Shown: positions 6,473 through 6,610 of the stretch, piece after piece
Layout: each line of letters opens with the position of its first letter
Numbering within the stretch: position 1 is the first letter of the stretch
Source: an uncultured Erysipelotrichaceae bacterium
GTDB taxonomy: Bacteria; Bacillota_I; Bacilli_A; Erysipelotrichales; Erysipelotrichaceae
DNA: 6,610 bases
Assembly: GCA_934692455.1 (NCBI GenBank)
Contig: CAKUTY010000075.1
Coordinates: forward strand, 1 to 6,610
Reading direction: 5' to 3'
Program-made: the position numbers and the translations under genes
The notes under the pieces: generated by a model
The model's input: only the letters and a program-made list of their open reading frames with translations
Database searches by the model: none
Told to the model about the DNA's origin: nothing

Positions 6473-6501
6473 TTGAATTTTGAAAGTAATTTTGCTATAA
6501 T
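6473..6501 (+). promoter_or_regulatory. Strong promoter facing the right edge
   Basis: TTGAAT (6473-6478), a 17-nt spacer and TATAAT (6496-6501) with an upstream TG (6493-6494, extended -10) form the best sigma-A-type promoter in the window. Transcription should begin around 6508, giving an RNA that starts near AAAGATAAGGTG and continues past the window edge. The gene upstream ends at 6448, so this starts a new unit. Confidence 0.8.
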
Positions 6502-6503
6502 TC

Positions 6504-6591
6504 CATTAAAGATAAGGTGTCCCGCTACCAAAAAGGTGGAACATTAAAGAAGGTGTCTCACTACCTATATCCCAAAGGTGAAGCATTAAAG
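6504..6591 (+). repeat. Imperfect tandem repeat, units of 36 and 42 nt
   Basis: Unit A (6514-6549) and unit B (6550-6591) share AAGGTGTCYCRCTACC, then after a variable A-rich spacer GGTGRARCATTAAAG. Unit B has 6 extra bases in the spacer. The element CATTAAAG occurs three times (6504-6511, 6542-6549, 6584-6591), ending each unit and also preceding the first. The motif does not clearly continue after 6591, where GCGGCAGAG replaces AAGGTGTC. These are not CRISPR repeats because the whole unit is repeated and no unique spacers intervene. Confidence 0.8.
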
Positions 6592-6610
6592 GCGGCAGAG
6601 AGGATAAAAC
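6508..6610 (+). ncRNA. 5' end of an unassigned structured RNA or leader, cut by the window edge
   Basis: The RNA expected from the promoter at 6473-6501 has no start codon with an SD site in its first 100 nt. Each repeat unit can fold as GGUG-6 nt-UACC (6516-6519 with 6526-6529; 6552-6555 with 6562-6565). The same UACC can instead pair with the next GGUG (CUACC 6525-6529 with GGUGG 6535-6539 over an AAAAA loop; 6562-6565 with 6577-6580), so alternative folds compete. AGAGAGG at 6597-6603 would be a suitable SD if a gene starts just past 6610, which would make this a leader of about 100 nt. It could also be the beginning of a long ornate RNA (ROOL- or GOLLD-like classes are candidates by context only). 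A third reading is coding: frame 6490-6610 is open (KVSRYQKGGTLKKVSHYLYP...), the unit lengths are multiples of three, and the indel keeps frame, but no ATG or SD supports it. I cannot assign a family. Confidence 0.35.

Noticed and set aside
6535..6549. T-box antiterminator (GGTGGAAC resembling GGTGGNACC)
   Set aside because: The match stops after GGTGGAAC, the CCGCG part is missing, and no specifier or terminator structure is visible upstream.
6504..6591. CRISPR array at the right edge
   Set aside because: The whole unit is repeated with only small differences, and no unique spacers of constant length separate conserved repeats.
1..6610. Mycoplasma-type genetic code (TGA = Trp)
   Set aside because: Every tryptophan codon I checked is TGG, the first CHR gene stops at TGA, and the conserved genes are full length under the standard code.

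Overview
The window looks like chromosome from a low-GC, Gram-positive-type bacterium (Firmicutes/Bacilli, possibly an uncultured Erysipelotrichia- or Mollicutes-related gut lineage). This rests on strong A+T bias, purine-rich Shine-Dalgarno sites, TATAAT promoters, a class B-type sortase and a cmk-der gene pair. Every tryptophan I checked is TGG, no conserved gene is interrupted by TGA, and one gene ends with TGA, so the standard bacterial code fits better than the mycoplasma code.

Bases 1-5673 appear to be one six-gene operon on the plus strand. A promoter at the left edge leads into (1) a long, acidic, repeat-bearing protein with a single C-terminal membrane anchor (71-1771). It is followed by (2) cytidylate kinase cmk, (3) the double GTPase der/engA used in 50S ribosome assembly, (4, 5) two half-size CHR-family (chromate-transporter-like) membrane proteins, and (6) a class B-type sortase. 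Junctions are 3 nt, 15 nt, a 1-nt overlap, a 4-nt overlap and a 1-nt overlap. No internal terminator is visible, and a clear intrinsic terminator sits 1 nt after the sortase stop. The operon therefore mixes housekeeping (nucleotide metabolism, ribosome assembly) with envelope functions (tail-anchored acidic protein, transporter pair, sortase).

Bases 5674-6448 hold a separate unit: a short promoter region and an orphan four-helix membrane protein (start best placed at 5771) that I do not recognise. It is more A+T-rich and uses ATA isoleucine codons far more than cmk or der, so it may be an acquired gene.

Bases 6449-6610 contain no complete gene. They carry a very good promoter (TTGAAT, 17 nt, extended TATAAT) followed directly by an imperfect two-unit tandem repeat of about 36-42 nt that can form alternative hairpins and reaches the window edge. 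It may be the 5' end of a structured RNA, a regulatory leader (an SD-like AGAGAGG lies just before the edge), or the start of a short repetitive coding region. This is the least explained part of the window.

The main points for a second look are the recently duplicated 150-bp repeat in the acidic membrane protein, that protein's place at the head of a cmk-der operon, the CHR pair and sortase locked into that operon, and the unassigned promoter-driven repeat at the right edge.
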